NCBI GenBank assembly: GCA_003141245.1
Contig: PLLE01000028.1
Coordinates: 1-36,933, forward strand
Source: Chloroflexota bacterium
GTDB taxonomy: Bacteria; Chloroflexota; Limnocylindria; Limnocylindrales; CSP1-4
Direction: 5' to 3'
DNA: 36,933 bases
Part shown: one piece after another, positions 9,890-19,326 of the stretch
Layout of the letters: every line of letters begins with the position of its first letter
Position numbering within the stretch: position 1 is the stretch's first letter
Position numbers and translations under genes: made by a program
Notes under the pieces: model-generated
The model's database searches: none
What the model was told of the DNA's origin: nothing
The model's input: the letters and a program-made list of their open reading frames with translations, nothing else

Positions 9890-10567
9890 TCATGCGGTCC
9901 CGCCGAACCCTCGGCCCCTGCCGTCAAAGGCCCGGCCGACCGAAGCCGACGCGCGAACCGTCCGAACTCGGATCGGTCGCACGAAGGCCGAACCCGGAGC
10001 CTTCGGGTCTGAGTCGGCCGGACCCATCGGGCCGCCTGATCGAGCCTTTGCCTGAGCCTCCTCGATCTCGATCGCGATCAGCTCCATGCGCGTGAGGTCG
10101 TCGTCCGTAGCCGGCGCGTAATCCTGGGGGGTGTGCCGCCCCGGGAAGTAGCGTTCGGTGGTCGCGTCGAGGATGCGGCGCTTCCTGGTCAGGTCGGAGA
10201 CCCGGTGGCAGCGGCCGAAGACGACCACGCTGCGGTAGTTGGCCGAATGATCGGGCGCGGTCTTGGAGGCGACCAGGTCGTCGAGCAGGGCCACCGAAAC
10301 GGCAACCGGCCGGCCGTCTTCGAGGGTACGCAGCGTGCCGCTACCGGCGGAACCGTGGAGGTAGATGTGGCCGTCCTCGTAGTGGTAGAAGAACGGAACC
10401 GTGCGCGGCTCGCCGTCCTCGACATATGCGATGTGAGCGATCAGCCCCGCCCGCAGGAACTCCTCGATCCGGTCCGGCACGGCTCGATCGGGATGCCGGC
10501 GGATACGAGTCCGGTCGGTGCGGGGCTCCGGAACGGAGTTGTCGTGACGGGCGGTCTTCTCGTCCAT
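9890..10567 (-). CDS. Pyridoxamine 5'-phosphate oxidase-like / nitroimidazole-resistance-type flavoprotein
   Basis: IEEFLRAGLIAHIAYVEDGEPRTVPFFYHYEDGHIYLHGSAGSGTLRTLEDGRPVAVSVALLDDLV...NYRSVVVFGRCHRV. Confidence 0.82.
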   Translation of the reverse strand: MDEKTARHDNSVPEPRTDRTRIRRHPDRAVPDRIEEFLRAGLIAHIAYVEDGEPRTVPFFYHYEDGHIYLHGSAGSGTLRTLEDGRPVAVSVALLDDLVASKTAPDHSANYRSVVVFGRCHRVSDLTRKRRILDATTERYFPGRHTPQDYAPATDDDLTRMELIAIEIEEAQAKARSGGPMGPADSDPKAPGSAFVRPIRVRTVRASASVGRAFDGRGRGFGGTA

Positions 10568-10753
10568 GGCGCCAGCTTAGAGCGTGAGAGTGAATCGCAT
10601 CAGGCGGTGGGCGGAGGGCGCGATCCGAGCAGAGAGCCCAAAGATCGACATGACCTAGAATCCGTCCAGTTAGCGTCCACCGTCGTCACGGAAGTCGTCG
10701 CCGAAGTCGCCGGCATCAGGGCAGCCGCGCCACGAAGCGATCTCGGGAGTCGT

Positions 10754-11630
10754 GTGAAGCCAGTCATCGTCGCAGGTCACGTGTGCGTGGACCTCACGCC
10801 CGCCCTCGACGCGCCCCTTGCCATGGAGCCCGGCCGGCTGATGCAGGTCGGTCCTCTCGCCCTGTCGGCCGGCGGCTGCGTCGGCAACACCGGGCTCACC
10901 CTCGCGTCGCTCGGCGTTCCGACGCAACTCGTCGCGAGTGCAGGTTCCGACCAGCTCGGCCGCGTTCTCGTCGCGTTGCTGGCGACCTCATCGGCCGATA
11001 CCGCCGGCATCACCTGCCTCGACGGTCGAGGCACGTCGTACTCCATCGTCGTGGACGTCCCGGGTCGCGACCGAACGTTCTGGCACCACATCGGCGCCAA
11101 CGCCGCCTTCGACGGCAGCGGCGTGATCGACCGGATCGAGGCCGCGGCGCGGTTGCCAGGCGCGGGCATCGCCGCAGGGGCGCAGGACACCGTCCTCCAT
11201 CTTGGTTATCCGACGCATCTTGCCGGCGCTCTACGCCGACGGCGGCGCGGCTCTCGTCCGTCTCGTGGGCGCCGCGCGCTCCGTGGGCGCAACGGTCTCT
11301 ATCGACATGGCGGAAATCGACCCGACGTCGGAGGCGAGGGCTGTCGACTGGGAGAGTCTCCTGGCGCGGACCCTCCCTGGGGTCGACGTGATGAAGGCGA
11401 GCGTCGACGACCTCGACGCGATGCTGCCGCATGGCATCGGAATCGAACCGATCGCCTGGCCGGACGCGCTCGTGGAACTCGGTGCCGCGGCCGCCGCCCG
11501 CATATCCGGCCGCCCGATCGGCGAGGCGTACGAGCTGGTGGCAACGATCGAACTCCCGAAGGAGCCGCGATCCGGCTGGTCGATCGGGCCCGATCGCGCC
11601 TATCACGGACCACGCGACAAGGAGGTCTGA
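10754..11630 (+). pseudogene. PfkB-family carbohydrate kinase, frame-disrupted
   Basis: MKPVIVAGHVCVDLTPALD...GGCVGNTGLTLASLGVPTQLVASAGSDQLG...HLGYP in one frame continues as RILPALYADGGAALVRLVGAARSVGATVSIDMAEIDP...VDWESLLARTLPGVDVMKASVDDLDAML in the next (junction ~11210). No C-terminal GAGD-type catalytic motif is visible. Confidence 0.7.
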
Positions 11631-11637
11631 GAACGCC

Positions 11638-12186
11638 ATGTTGACCGCAGCGCAGACACAGCAGGCGCGTGATCGCGCCGCCAAGATGCTCGCCGCAGCC
11701 GGGATCGCGATCACGCCGGCCGAGAGAGCGGCCATCGAGGTAGCCGACTTCGGCCTGGACGACCTCGAACATATCGGCCTCGAGATCGTCGTCTACGTCA
11801 ACACGGAGCGCGTCTGCGCGAAGGAACTGGTTCTGTTCCCACACCAGACCTGCTCCGAGCACCGCCATCCGCCGTTCGATGGCAGCCCAGGCAAGGAAGA
11901 AACGTTCCGCGTCCGGACCGGCGTCGTGTACCTGCACGTCGAGGGCGGCGAGCCTACTCCGGATCCCAAGGCGCACCCGGTGCGCGCCGAGCGCGGCGTC
12001 TACACGGCGAAGCGCGAGATCGTGCTCCATCCCGGCGAGCAGTTCACCGTCCCGCCGAACACGAAGCACTGGTTCCAGGGCGGACCCGATGGCGCCGTCG
12101 TCTCGGAGTTCTCGACTCAGAGTCGCGACGAGCTCGACATCTTTACCGACCCCGAGATCAGCCGGATGCCCGTGTACACCGACTGA
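11638..12186 (+). CDS. D-lyxose ketol-isomerase (cupin-type sugar isomerase)
   Basis: CAKELVLFPHQTCSEHRHPPFDGSPGKEETFRVRTGVVYL...FTVPPNTKHWFQGGPDGAVVSEFSTQSRDELDIFTDPEISRMP; preceded by a strong SD AAGGAGGT. Confidence 0.85.
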   Translation: MLTAAQTQQARDRAAKMLAAAGIAITPAERAAIEVADFGLDDLEHIGLEIVVYVNTERVCAKELVLFPHQTCSEHRHPPFDGSPGKEETFRVRTGVVYLHVEGGEPTPDPKAHPVRAERGVYTAKREIVLHPGEQFTVPPNTKHWFQGGPDGAVVSEFSTQSRDELDIFTDPEISRMPVYTD

Positions 12187-12355
12187 CGTTCGCGTCCGTC
12201 CGGAGCGCCAGCTCCGGACCGGCAGGTGGTGCGCCCGTCAGGGAGAGGGGCGCAATCGTCGTAGGGCGACGCCGAACGGACCCGGGAACGCCAGGACGGT
12301 CGGGCGGCGGACGATGTCTGCGGAGCGCCGCCACCTGGCGTGGTAGCGTGGACTC

Positions 12356-13144
12356 GTGCCCAGCCCCCGCCTGTACGTGACCGACGCCATCGTCCTGACC
12401 CGCTTCGACTACGGCGAGGCGGACCGCATCATGACGCTCTTCACGCCGACCCACGGCAAGCTCAAGGCGATCGCCAAGGGGGTCCGGCGGACGAAGAGCC
12501 GGCTCGGAGGCAGCCTCGAACCTATGGCCGAACTCAGGGTCGCGCTTGCTCGAGGCCGAACCTTCGATGTCGTGACCCAGGTCCAGGTGAGCCACGCCTG
12601 GCTGCGTCTGCGCGACTCCCTGGAGTCGACCGCGACGGCCTGGTACCTCGCCGAGCTGGCGGACCGCTCCCTCGAGGAACGCCACGAGGCCGAGGGGCTG
12701 TACGCACTGCTGCGCCGCGCCTACGAGCTACTGGACGCGGGCATGGATTCGGGGCGAGTCGCCCGCTGGTATGAGATGCACCTGGCCGACGAGATGGGCG
12801 TCCGGCCGGAGGTGGACCGGTGCGTCGAATGCGACCGCATGATGGAGGCGGACGAGCAGTTCCGCTGGGTGCCACCGCTCGGCGGTTTGCTCTGCTCGCG
12901 CTGCCCGGGGCCGCCGGCGGATCGCGCCGGCCTGTCGCTCGAAGCGCTCAAGCTGCTGAAGGCCTACCAGCGCCTGGACGTGGAGGCGCTCGCCGGGCTG
13001 CGACTCCCACCCGCCGTCGAGCGCGAGGTCGAAGGCGCGATGCGCGACTTCCTGCGGGTCTCCCTCGAGCGCGACGCCCGCTCGCTGCAGTTCCTGGACG
13101 AGGTCAGGCGAGCAGGGGACCAGCTCACTGGAGACCGGGCGTGA
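12356..13144 (+). CDS. recO: DNA repair protein RecO
   Basis: YVTDAIVLTRFDYGEADRIMTLFTPTHGKLKAIAKGVRRTKSRLGGSLEPMAELRVALARGRTFDVVTQ; zinc-binding CVECDRM...LLCSRC. Confidence 0.93.
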   Translation: MPSPRLYVTDAIVLTRFDYGEADRIMTLFTPTHGKLKAIAKGVRRTKSRLGGSLEPMAELRVALARGRTFDVVTQVQVSHAWLRLRDSLESTATAWYLAELADRSLEERHEAEGLYALLRRAYELLDAGMDSGRVARWYEMHLADEMGVRPEVDRCVECDRMMEADEQFRWVPPLGGLLCSRCPGPPADRAGLSLEALKLLKAYQRLDVEALAGLRLPPAVEREVEGAMRDFLRVSLERDARSLQFLDEVRRAGDQLTGDRA

Positions 13145-13629
13145 GCGGCGAGTCGCCTGAGACACCCTATGTCCGCCACGCCGCTCGCGTCTTGCTCCTC
13201 GACGAGCAAGATCGGGTTCTGCTCATGCGCTTCGTCGATGGCGACTCTGCCTGGTGGGCGGCCATCGGTGGCGGTCTCGAGGCAGGCGAGACGCATGTCG
13301 ACGCGGCCAGACGTGAGGTCGAGGAAGAGGCCGGCTTGGCCGACGTGGAGATCGGACCTTGCGTCTGGCTCCGCGATCATCTCTTCGAGCTGCGTGGACG
13401 GTGGCTTCACCAGTTCGAGCGGTTCTTCGTCGCGCGGGTGCCAGGTTTCGAGCCGATCGCCGGCTATTACCCCGGGGTCGAAGGCGAGCTGTTCGGCGGC
13501 CTGCGCTGGTGGACCCTCCGGGAGCTAGAGACGACAGACGAGGTCGTCTCGCCGCGTCGATTAGCCGTTCTTCTGCGCGACCTGATCGAGACCGGCCCGC
13601 CTGCGGAGCCAATCGAAGTCGGCATCTAG
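13141..13629 (+). CDS. NUDIX hydrolase
   Basis: NUDIX box GGGLEAGETHVDAARREVEEEAGL; GTG start overlaps the recO stop (GTGA). Confidence 0.92.
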   Translation: MSGESPETPYVRHAARVLLLDEQDRVLLMRFVDGDSAWWAAIGGGLEAGETHVDAARREVEEEAGLADVEIGPCVWLRDHLFELRGRWLHQFERFFVARVPGFEPIAGYYPGVEGELFGGLRWWTLRELETTDEVVSPRRLAVLLRDLIETGPPAEPIEVGI

Positions 13630-13824
13630 CTCACGAGCTTCACCCGGCGCCGGTTGGGCGCCCGGACCTGCCGTGCGATCCAGACGGCGTCGCCTTCGGC
13701 TCACGTGCGCCCAGGCCGCGTGCGCCTGGCCGCGCGCGCGTGCGAGAATGGCGAGTCGACCGTTCCCCGCCCGTCCGAGATCAGCCCGCAGGAGGTTCGA
13801 CCGCCTGCGCCCGAGGAGACCGCA

Positions 13825-15237
13825 GTGACCGCCGCCAAGCCGACAGCGCCGCCCGACGACCCGGGGCCGTCCGTCGCCAACCTGGAGACCATCGTTTCGC
13901 TGTCGAAGCGGCGCGGCTTCATCTTCCCGAGCTCGGAGATCTACGGCGGCATCAACGCCGTCTGGGACTACGGGCCACTCGGCGTCGAGCTCAAGAACAA
14001 CGTCAAGCGGGCGTGGTGGCGGGCGATGGTCCAGGAGCGCGACGACATCGTCGGCCTGGACGCGGGCATCATCATGGCGCCCCAGGTCTGGGTCACCTCC
14101 GGCCACGTCGCCAACTTCAGCGACCCGCTCGTCGAGTGCCAGACCTGTCGGCGGCGCTATCGCCTGGACGAGCTGCCCGGCGCCGAGGACCTGACCAACA
14201 CCGAGCTGGCCGACCCGACCGTCGTCGAGCGCCTGGGCCTCAAGTGCCCCGCGGACGGCGGACCTCTCTCCGCCCCGCGCCGCTTCAATCTGATGTTCAA
14301 GACCCATATGGGCCCAGTCGAGGAGGAAGGCAACGAGGTCTACCTGCGGCCGGAGACGGCCCAGGGCATCTACGTGAACTTCCGCAACGTCCGCGAGACG
14401 AGCCGCAAGAAGCTGCCCTTCGGCATCGCCCAGATCGGCAAGGCCTTCCGAAACGAGATCAGCCCGGGCAACTTCGTCTTCCGGATGCGCGAGTTCGAGC
14501 AGATGGAGATGCAGTACTTCGTCAAGCCGGAGACGGCCGCTCAGACGTTCGAGGACTGGATGCCGCGGCGACTGGCCTGGTACGAACGCTACGGCGTTGC
14601 ACCCGAGCGACTGCGCTTCCGCGAGCATCGCCCGGACGAGCTGGCCCACTATGCCAGGAAGGCGGTCGACGTCGAGTATCGCTTCCCATTCGGCTGGAAG
14701 GAGCTCGAGGGGATCCACAACCGCGGCGACTGGGATCTCGGTCGACACCAACAGGCGACCGGCGAGAACCTCGAGTACTTCGACCCGGCGACCGAGGAGC
14801 GCTACATACCCTGGATCGTCGAGACTTCGGCCGGTGGCGACCGGGCGGCCTTCACGTTCCTCATCGACGCCTATCGCGAGGAAGAGGTCCGCGGCGAAAA
14901 GCGCGTGGTCCTGGGCTTCAACGCGGAACTGGCGCCGTACAAGGTGGCCGTCCTGCCGTTGCTCAAGAAGCGCGACGAGATCGTCGAGATCTGCCACAAG
15001 CTGCGCGACGACATCGCGAGAGACACGATGGCGGTCTACGACGACACGGCCGCGATCGGCAAGCTGTACCGGCGCCAGGACGAGATCGGGACGCCGTGGT
15101 GCGTCACGATCGATGTCGATTCGCTGGAGGACGGCAAGGCCACGATCCGCGACCGCGACTCGATGGAGCAGGTCCGGGTCGACATCTCGCAGGTGAAGTC
15201 GATCGTGCTCGAACGGCTGGCGACGGCGCGAGGGTAG
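13825..15237 (+). CDS. glyS: Glycyl-tRNA synthetase (single-chain, dimeric type)
   Basis: SLSKRRGFIFPSSEIYGGINAVWDYGPLGVELKNNVKRAWW, YLRPETAQGIYVNFRNV, FRNEISPGNFVFRMREFEQMEMQYF. Start uncertain; the ORF is open from 13654. Confidence 0.95.
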   Translation: MTAAKPTAPPDDPGPSVANLETIVSLSKRRGFIFPSSEIYGGINAVWDYGPLGVELKNNVKRAWWRAMVQERDDIVGLDAGIIMAPQVWVTSGHVANFSDPLVECQTCRRRYRLDELPGAEDLTNTELADPTVVERLGLKCPADGGPLSAPRRFNLMFKTHMGPVEEEGNEVYLRPETAQGIYVNFRNVRETSRKKLPFGIAQIGKAFRNEISPGNFVFRMREFEQMEMQYFVKPETAAQTFEDWMPRRLAWYERYGVAPERLRFREHRPDELAHYARKAVDVEYRFPFGWKELEGIHNRGDWDLGRHQQATGENLEYFDPATEERYIPWIVETSAGGDRAAFTFLIDAYREEEVRGEKRVVLGFNAELAPYKVAVLPLLKKRDEIVEICHKLRDDIARDTMAVYDDTAAIGKLYRRQDEIGTPWCVTIDVDSLEDGKATIRDRDSMEQVRVDISQVKSIVLERLATARG

Positions 15238-15279
15238 CCCGAAGCCGGGGTGGCGGCCGACTGACCGGGAGGTCGAACG

Positions 15280-16551
15280 ATGGCGGCTGAGGCGACCGAA
15301 CCGACCAAACCGACGGAGCGGTCAGGCGGTGGGTCGTCGGGCGGCGCTTTGTCGGGTGGCGCTTTGTCGGGCCGCCGGCCTCCTGTCGGCGTCGAGTCGG
15401 CGCTTCGAGTAGCTCCCGGGCGGGTTCGGCTGTGGGCCCTCGGGCTCTTCGCCATGGGCGTCGTCCCGGTCATCGGCGCGCCCTTCAACCACTGGCACGA
15501 CTGGGGGGCTTTGTGGGCGGCGGGCGCGACCGCCGGTGGGCCGGATCTGGTGGATGCCGCACGTCATGTCGCCTGGCAAGCCGCGCACGGGGTCTCGCAG
15601 GCCTTCTTCGCCTACCCGCCGGCTGCCGCGTGGCTCTTCTGGCCGTTCGCCCAGCTGCCCGTCGCCGTCGCCTTCTGGGTTCAGGCCGTCTTGCTGGTCG
15701 CGTGCATTGCGGCCGCGGGGTCCGTGGCCGCCCGCGTCTATGGCCTGACTCCGGGGCTGGCCGTGCTGGCAGCGCTTGCCTGGGCGCCGAGCACCGCCTC
15801 GATCGCGACCGGGCAGAACGCGCCGTTCGCGTTGCTGGTGGCGATCGTGGCGATCTGGGGCCTGGCGACTGGGCGATGGTGGGTCGCGGGCCTGGCGGTC
15901 GGAGTGCTGTGGTACAAGCCCACGCTGGCATTGGGGTTCGTGGCGCTGTTCCTCGTGCGCGGGCGGTGGCGCGAACTGGCCGTGACCGTCGCCGCCGGGG
16001 GAGTGGCGTATCTGCTTTCCGTGGCCGCGGCCGGCGGGGACTGGGGCTGGCCCGGGACGTGGCTGGAGGGGGCGCGTGTCTGGCTGCCCGCCGACGCGGC
16101 CAAGAACGCCGACAAGGCCATCAGCCTGCCGGGGCTGCTGGCGCGATTGCCGGTGCCGTGGTTCGTGCCGGTTCTCGGGGGAGTGGCTCTGGCCGTGGCC
16201 GCGATCCCGGCGCTGCGGCGGGCGGGGATCGTGGAAGCGGCATCGGCGGCGTGTCTGGTTGGCCTGGCGGCGGGCCCGCGGGCCTGGGGCTACGAAGCGG
16301 CGCTTGCCTTCCCGTTCGTCTGCTGGGCTATTGGTGGCGGGGTGGGGGAGCCGTGGCGGACGCGGCTGATCGTGGCCGCGTACTTCCTGGGCCTGCTATG
16401 GATCTTCTCCTTCGTCACGCAGATCAGCGCCGTCGCGGTGGTCGTCCTGGGGGCCACGCTGCTCTGGCTGTGGCGCTGGCGCAGGTTCGGGCTCCTGCCG
16501 CCGGCCGAGCCTGGGTCGATCCCCGAACGCCCGGCGACGGCGGGAGGCTAG
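15280..16551 (+). CDS. GT87/DUF2029-like polytopic membrane glycosyltransferase (paralog 1)
   Basis: Multi-TM; FFAYPPAAAWLFWPFAQLPVAVAFW, WAPSTASIATGQNAPFALLVAIVAIWGL, GVLWYKPTLALGF. Confidence 0.8.
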   Translation: MAAEATEPTKPTERSGGGSSGGALSGGALSGRRPPVGVESALRVAPGRVRLWALGLFAMGVVPVIGAPFNHWHDWGALWAAGATAGGPDLVDAARHVAWQAAHGVSQAFFAYPPAAAWLFWPFAQLPVAVAFWVQAVLLVACIAAAGSVAARVYGLTPGLAVLAALAWAPSTASIATGQNAPFALLVAIVAIWGLATGRWWVAGLAVGVLWYKPTLALGFVALFLVRGRWRELAVTVAAGGVAYLLSVAAAGGDWGWPGTWLEGARVWLPADAAKNADKAISLPGLLARLPVPWFVPVLGGVALAVAAIPALRRAGIVEAASAACLVGLAAGPRAWGYEAALAFPFVCWAIGGGVGEPWRTRLIVAAYFLGLLWIFSFVTQISAVAVVVLGATLLWLWRWRRFGLLPPAEPGSIPERPATAGG

Positions 16552-16556
16552 ACGCG

Positions 16557-17807
16557 GTGCCGGCCCAGCGCCCCGATGCGGCGGTCACCACGGTCCGGGG
16601 GTCCGAGCCAGCCTCGTCCCCGCGGAGGCCCGGATTCCGACTGCTCGACGCGGCCGTCCCGCTGCGGATCGGGCGAGGCCGGTTCTGGCTGTGCGGGATC
16701 GGACTCGCCATCTTCAGCATCGTCGTGATCGTCGGCTCGCCTCCGTGCGGGTTCGTCGATTTCCCGCAGTTCTGGGCGGCCGGCCACACTGTCGGAACCC
16801 AGAATCTCCTGGACCCGGCTCGCCACATGGACTGGCAGTCCGCGAACGGCATCAGGCCGGGATTCTTCGTCTACCCCGCGGGCTCGGCCTGGCTGTTCGC
16901 TCCGTTCGCGGCAGTTCCGCTGGCGGTCGGATTCTGGCTGCATGCCATCGTCATGACGGGCCTCGTGGCGGCAGCCGGCATCCTCGGAGCGCGCATCTAC
17001 GGGCTGGACCGGAGGGTCGGGCTGATGGCCGCGTTCGCTTGGGCGCCGTGCATGGCGTCGGCCATAACGGGTCAGAACGCCGCGCTGGGGCTCGTCCTCT
17101 CGCTGGTCGCGATCGAGGGCCTGCGGCGCGACGACGACGGCCTGGCCGGACTCGGCGTGGGACTGCTCCTTTACAAGCCCACTCTCGCCGCCCCACTGAT
17201 CGGACTGTTGCTGCTGAGACGGCGCCGGCGGGCGCTGCTGATCGTCACGGCCGCCGCGGGCGCCTGGTACCTCGCGGGGGTCGCGGCCGTCGCGGGCGAT
17301 TGGTCATGGCCTCGTCAGTGGCTGTCGGTCATGGGCGACTACTACGCCGCGGACACGGCGGGCAACGTGGTGCGGACGATCTCGATTCCAGGGCTGTTGC
17401 AGGGACACGGAGTGCCTTCCTACGTGGCCTGGGCGGTCGCCCTGGCCGTGGTCGCGCTGGCCATACCGCTGCTCCTGCGCCGGCCCATCGCGGAGGCGGG
17501 CGCAGGTGCCTGCCTCATCGCCCTGGCGATAAGCCCTCACGCGCTCAACTACGAAGGGGCGCTGGTCTTGCCGATCCTCATGTGGGCCCTCGGCGCGACC
17601 GCGACCGGCATCGCCGAGCCGGCGAGGACCCGACTGGTGGTTGCCGCGTACCTCGTGGCGCCGGAGTATCTGGTCTCGGAAACGGTCGGGCTGAGCAGCC
17701 TGGTCGTGGTTACGGCCGTTGCCGCCGCCATTTGGATCTCCGGCTGGCGACGGGTGGAGACGCCGCCGCCGGCAGGGGCAGGCGCCGCGACGCGGGAGCC
17801 GGCCTGA
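16557..17807 (+). CDS. GT87/DUF2029-like polytopic membrane glycosyltransferase (paralog 2)
   Basis: FFVYPAGSAWLFAPFAAVPLAVGFW, WAPCMASAITGQNAALGLVLSLVAIEGL, GLLLYKPTLAAPLIG; collinear with paralog 1. GTG at 16557; the 791-aa track ORF start is spurious. Confidence 0.8.
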   Translation: MPAQRPDAAVTTVRGSEPASSPRRPGFRLLDAAVPLRIGRGRFWLCGIGLAIFSIVVIVGSPPCGFVDFPQFWAAGHTVGTQNLLDPARHMDWQSANGIRPGFFVYPAGSAWLFAPFAAVPLAVGFWLHAIVMTGLVAAAGILGARIYGLDRRVGLMAAFAWAPCMASAITGQNAALGLVLSLVAIEGLRRDDDGLAGLGVGLLLYKPTLAAPLIGLLLLRRRRRALLIVTAAAGAWYLAGVAAVAGDWSWPRQWLSVMGDYYAADTAGNVVRTISIPGLLQGHGVPSYVAWAVALAVVALAIPLLLRRPIAEAGAGACLIALAISPHALNYEGALVLPILMWALGATATGIAEPARTRLVVAAYLVAPEYLVSETVGLSSLVVVTAVAAAIWISGWRRVETPPPAGAGAATREPA

Positions 17808-17841
17808 CCCGGGCTTCAGCCCTGCGTGACGATCGCCGCGG

Positions 17842-19326
17842 TCAGTGCGCCGGTATCTCCGCCTCGACCGGACCGGTCACCGGAAGCTCGCCGCGCAGGT
17901 ACGCATCGATGTTCCCGGCGGCCTTCTTGCCGTCGCCCATAGCCAGGATGACCGTGGCCGCACCGCGGACGATGTCGCCGCCGGCGAAAACCCCCGGCAT
18001 CGAGGTCTGGAGGTTGTCGTCGATCTCGATGTAGCCCCACTTGGTGACGCGCAGGTCCGGCGACGTAGAGGTGAGCAGCGGGTTGGACCTGGTCCCGATC
18101 GCCACCACGACCATGTCGCAGGGGAAGACGAACTCCGATCCGGGGATCTCGACCGGCCGCCGGCGCCCAGAGGCGTCGGGTTCGCCCAACTCCATCCGGA
18201 CGCACTTGATCCCTGAGACCCAGCCCTTCTCGTCGCCGAGCACTTCCACCGGGGCGGTCAGGAACTCGAAGCGGACCCCTTCCTGTTCAGCGTGGTGGAC
18301 CTCCTCGATGCGGGCCGGCAGCTCGGTGCGCGATCGGCGATAGACGCAAACCGACTCGGCGGCGCCGAGCCGTCGCGCGGTCCGGACGGAGTCCATGGCC
18401 ACGTTGCCGCCGCCCACGACCGCCACGCGCTGACCTCGCAGCACGGGCGTGTCGGAGTCGGGGTTGTAGGCGCCCATCAGGTTGACGCGGGTCAGGTACT
18501 CGTTGGCCGAGTAGACGCCCTTGAGGTTCTCGCCCGGGACGTTCATGAAGACCGGCAGGCCCGCGCCCACGGCGACGAAGACGGCATCGAACCGCTCGCG
18601 CAGCTCGGGCAGGGTGTAGGTCTTGCCGATGATCGAGTTCGGCTGGATCTCGACCCCGTCGGCGACCAGGCGATCGACTTCCTTCTGGACGATGTCCTTG
18701 GGCAGGCGGAACTCCGGGATGCCGTAGATCAGGACGCCGCCGGCCGCGTGGAAGGCCTCGAAGATCGTTACCTTGTGCCCCCGCTTGGTGAGCTCGCCGG
18801 CGGCGGTGAGTCCGGCCGGTCCGGAGCCGACGATCGCGACCTTCTTGCCCGAAGGGGCCGGATTGGCGCGCGTGAAGACGTCGGTGTGGGTGATCGCCCA
18901 GTCGGCGACGAAGCGCTCGAGGTAGCCGATTGCGACCGGCGTGCCGGTCTTGGCGCGCAGGCAGACCTGCTCGCACTGCGTCTCCTGCGGGCAGACGCGT
19001 CCGGTGACGCAGGGCAGGGCGTTGTCGCCGAGCAGCGAGTCGGCCGCGGCCTTGATGTTGCCCTCGCCCAGCAGGCGGATGAAGTTCGGGATGTTGACCG
19101 CGACCGGGCAGCCGTCTATGCAGTAAGGCTTGGGGCACTGCAGGCAGCGGTCGGCCTCGATGATGGCCAGCTGCTCGGTGTAGCCGAGGTTCACCTCGGC
19201 GAAGTTGCGGGCGCGGGCCATGGCGTCCTGCTCGGGCATAGGGCCGCGCTGGATCTTCATCCGCTCCTTCTTGGGGAGCGGTTCGCGGTTCTCCGCCGCG
19301 CGGCCGGAAAGGGTCAGGTCGCTCAT
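17842..19326 (-). CDS. NADPH-dependent glutamate synthase-like / SudA-NfnB-type flavoprotein
   Basis: CLQCPKPYCIDGCPVAVNIPNFI, CVTGRVCPQETQCEQVC, VAIVGSGPAGLTAAGELTKRGHKVTIFEA, GTRSNPLL, GVFAGGDIVRGAATVILAMGDGKKAA. Confidence 0.93.
   Translation of the reverse strand: MSDLTLSGRAAENREPLPKKERMKIQRGPMPEQDAMARARNFAEVNLGYTEQLAIIEADRCLQCPKPYCIDGCPVAVNIPNFIRLLGEGNIKAAADSLLGDNALPCVTGRVCPQETQCEQVCLRAKTGTPVAIGYLERFVADWAITHTDVFTRANPAPSGKKVAIVGSGPAGLTAAGELTKRGHKVTIFEAFHAAGGVLIYGIPEFRLPKDIVQKEVDRLVADGVEIQPNSIIGKTYTLPELRERFDAVFVAVGAGLPVFMNVPGENLKGVYSANEYLTRVNLMGAYNPDSDTPVLRGQRVAVVGGGNVAMDSVRTARRLGAAESVCVYRRSRTELPARIEEVHHAEQEGVRFEFLTAPVEVLGDEKGWVSGIKCVRMELGEPDASGRRRPVEIPGSEFVFPCDMVVVAIGTRSNPLLTSTSPDLRVTKWGYIEIDDNLQTSMPGVFAGGDIVRGAATVILAMGDGKKAAGNIDAYLRGELPVTGPVEAEIPAH

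Noticed and set aside
13561-14997. 478-aa ORF antisense to glyS, and similar long antisense ORFs over glmU (6014..7423), ispE (4507..5496) and corC (7201..8355)
   Set aside because: Same mirror-frame artefact; no recognisable domains and composition typical of antisense reads of conserved genes.
15432-17807. Single 791-aa ORF spanning both GT87-like genes
   Set aside because: The N-terminal ~375 codons read an off-frame of paralog 1 (Arg/Gly-rich nonsense); the real gene starts at GTG 16557.
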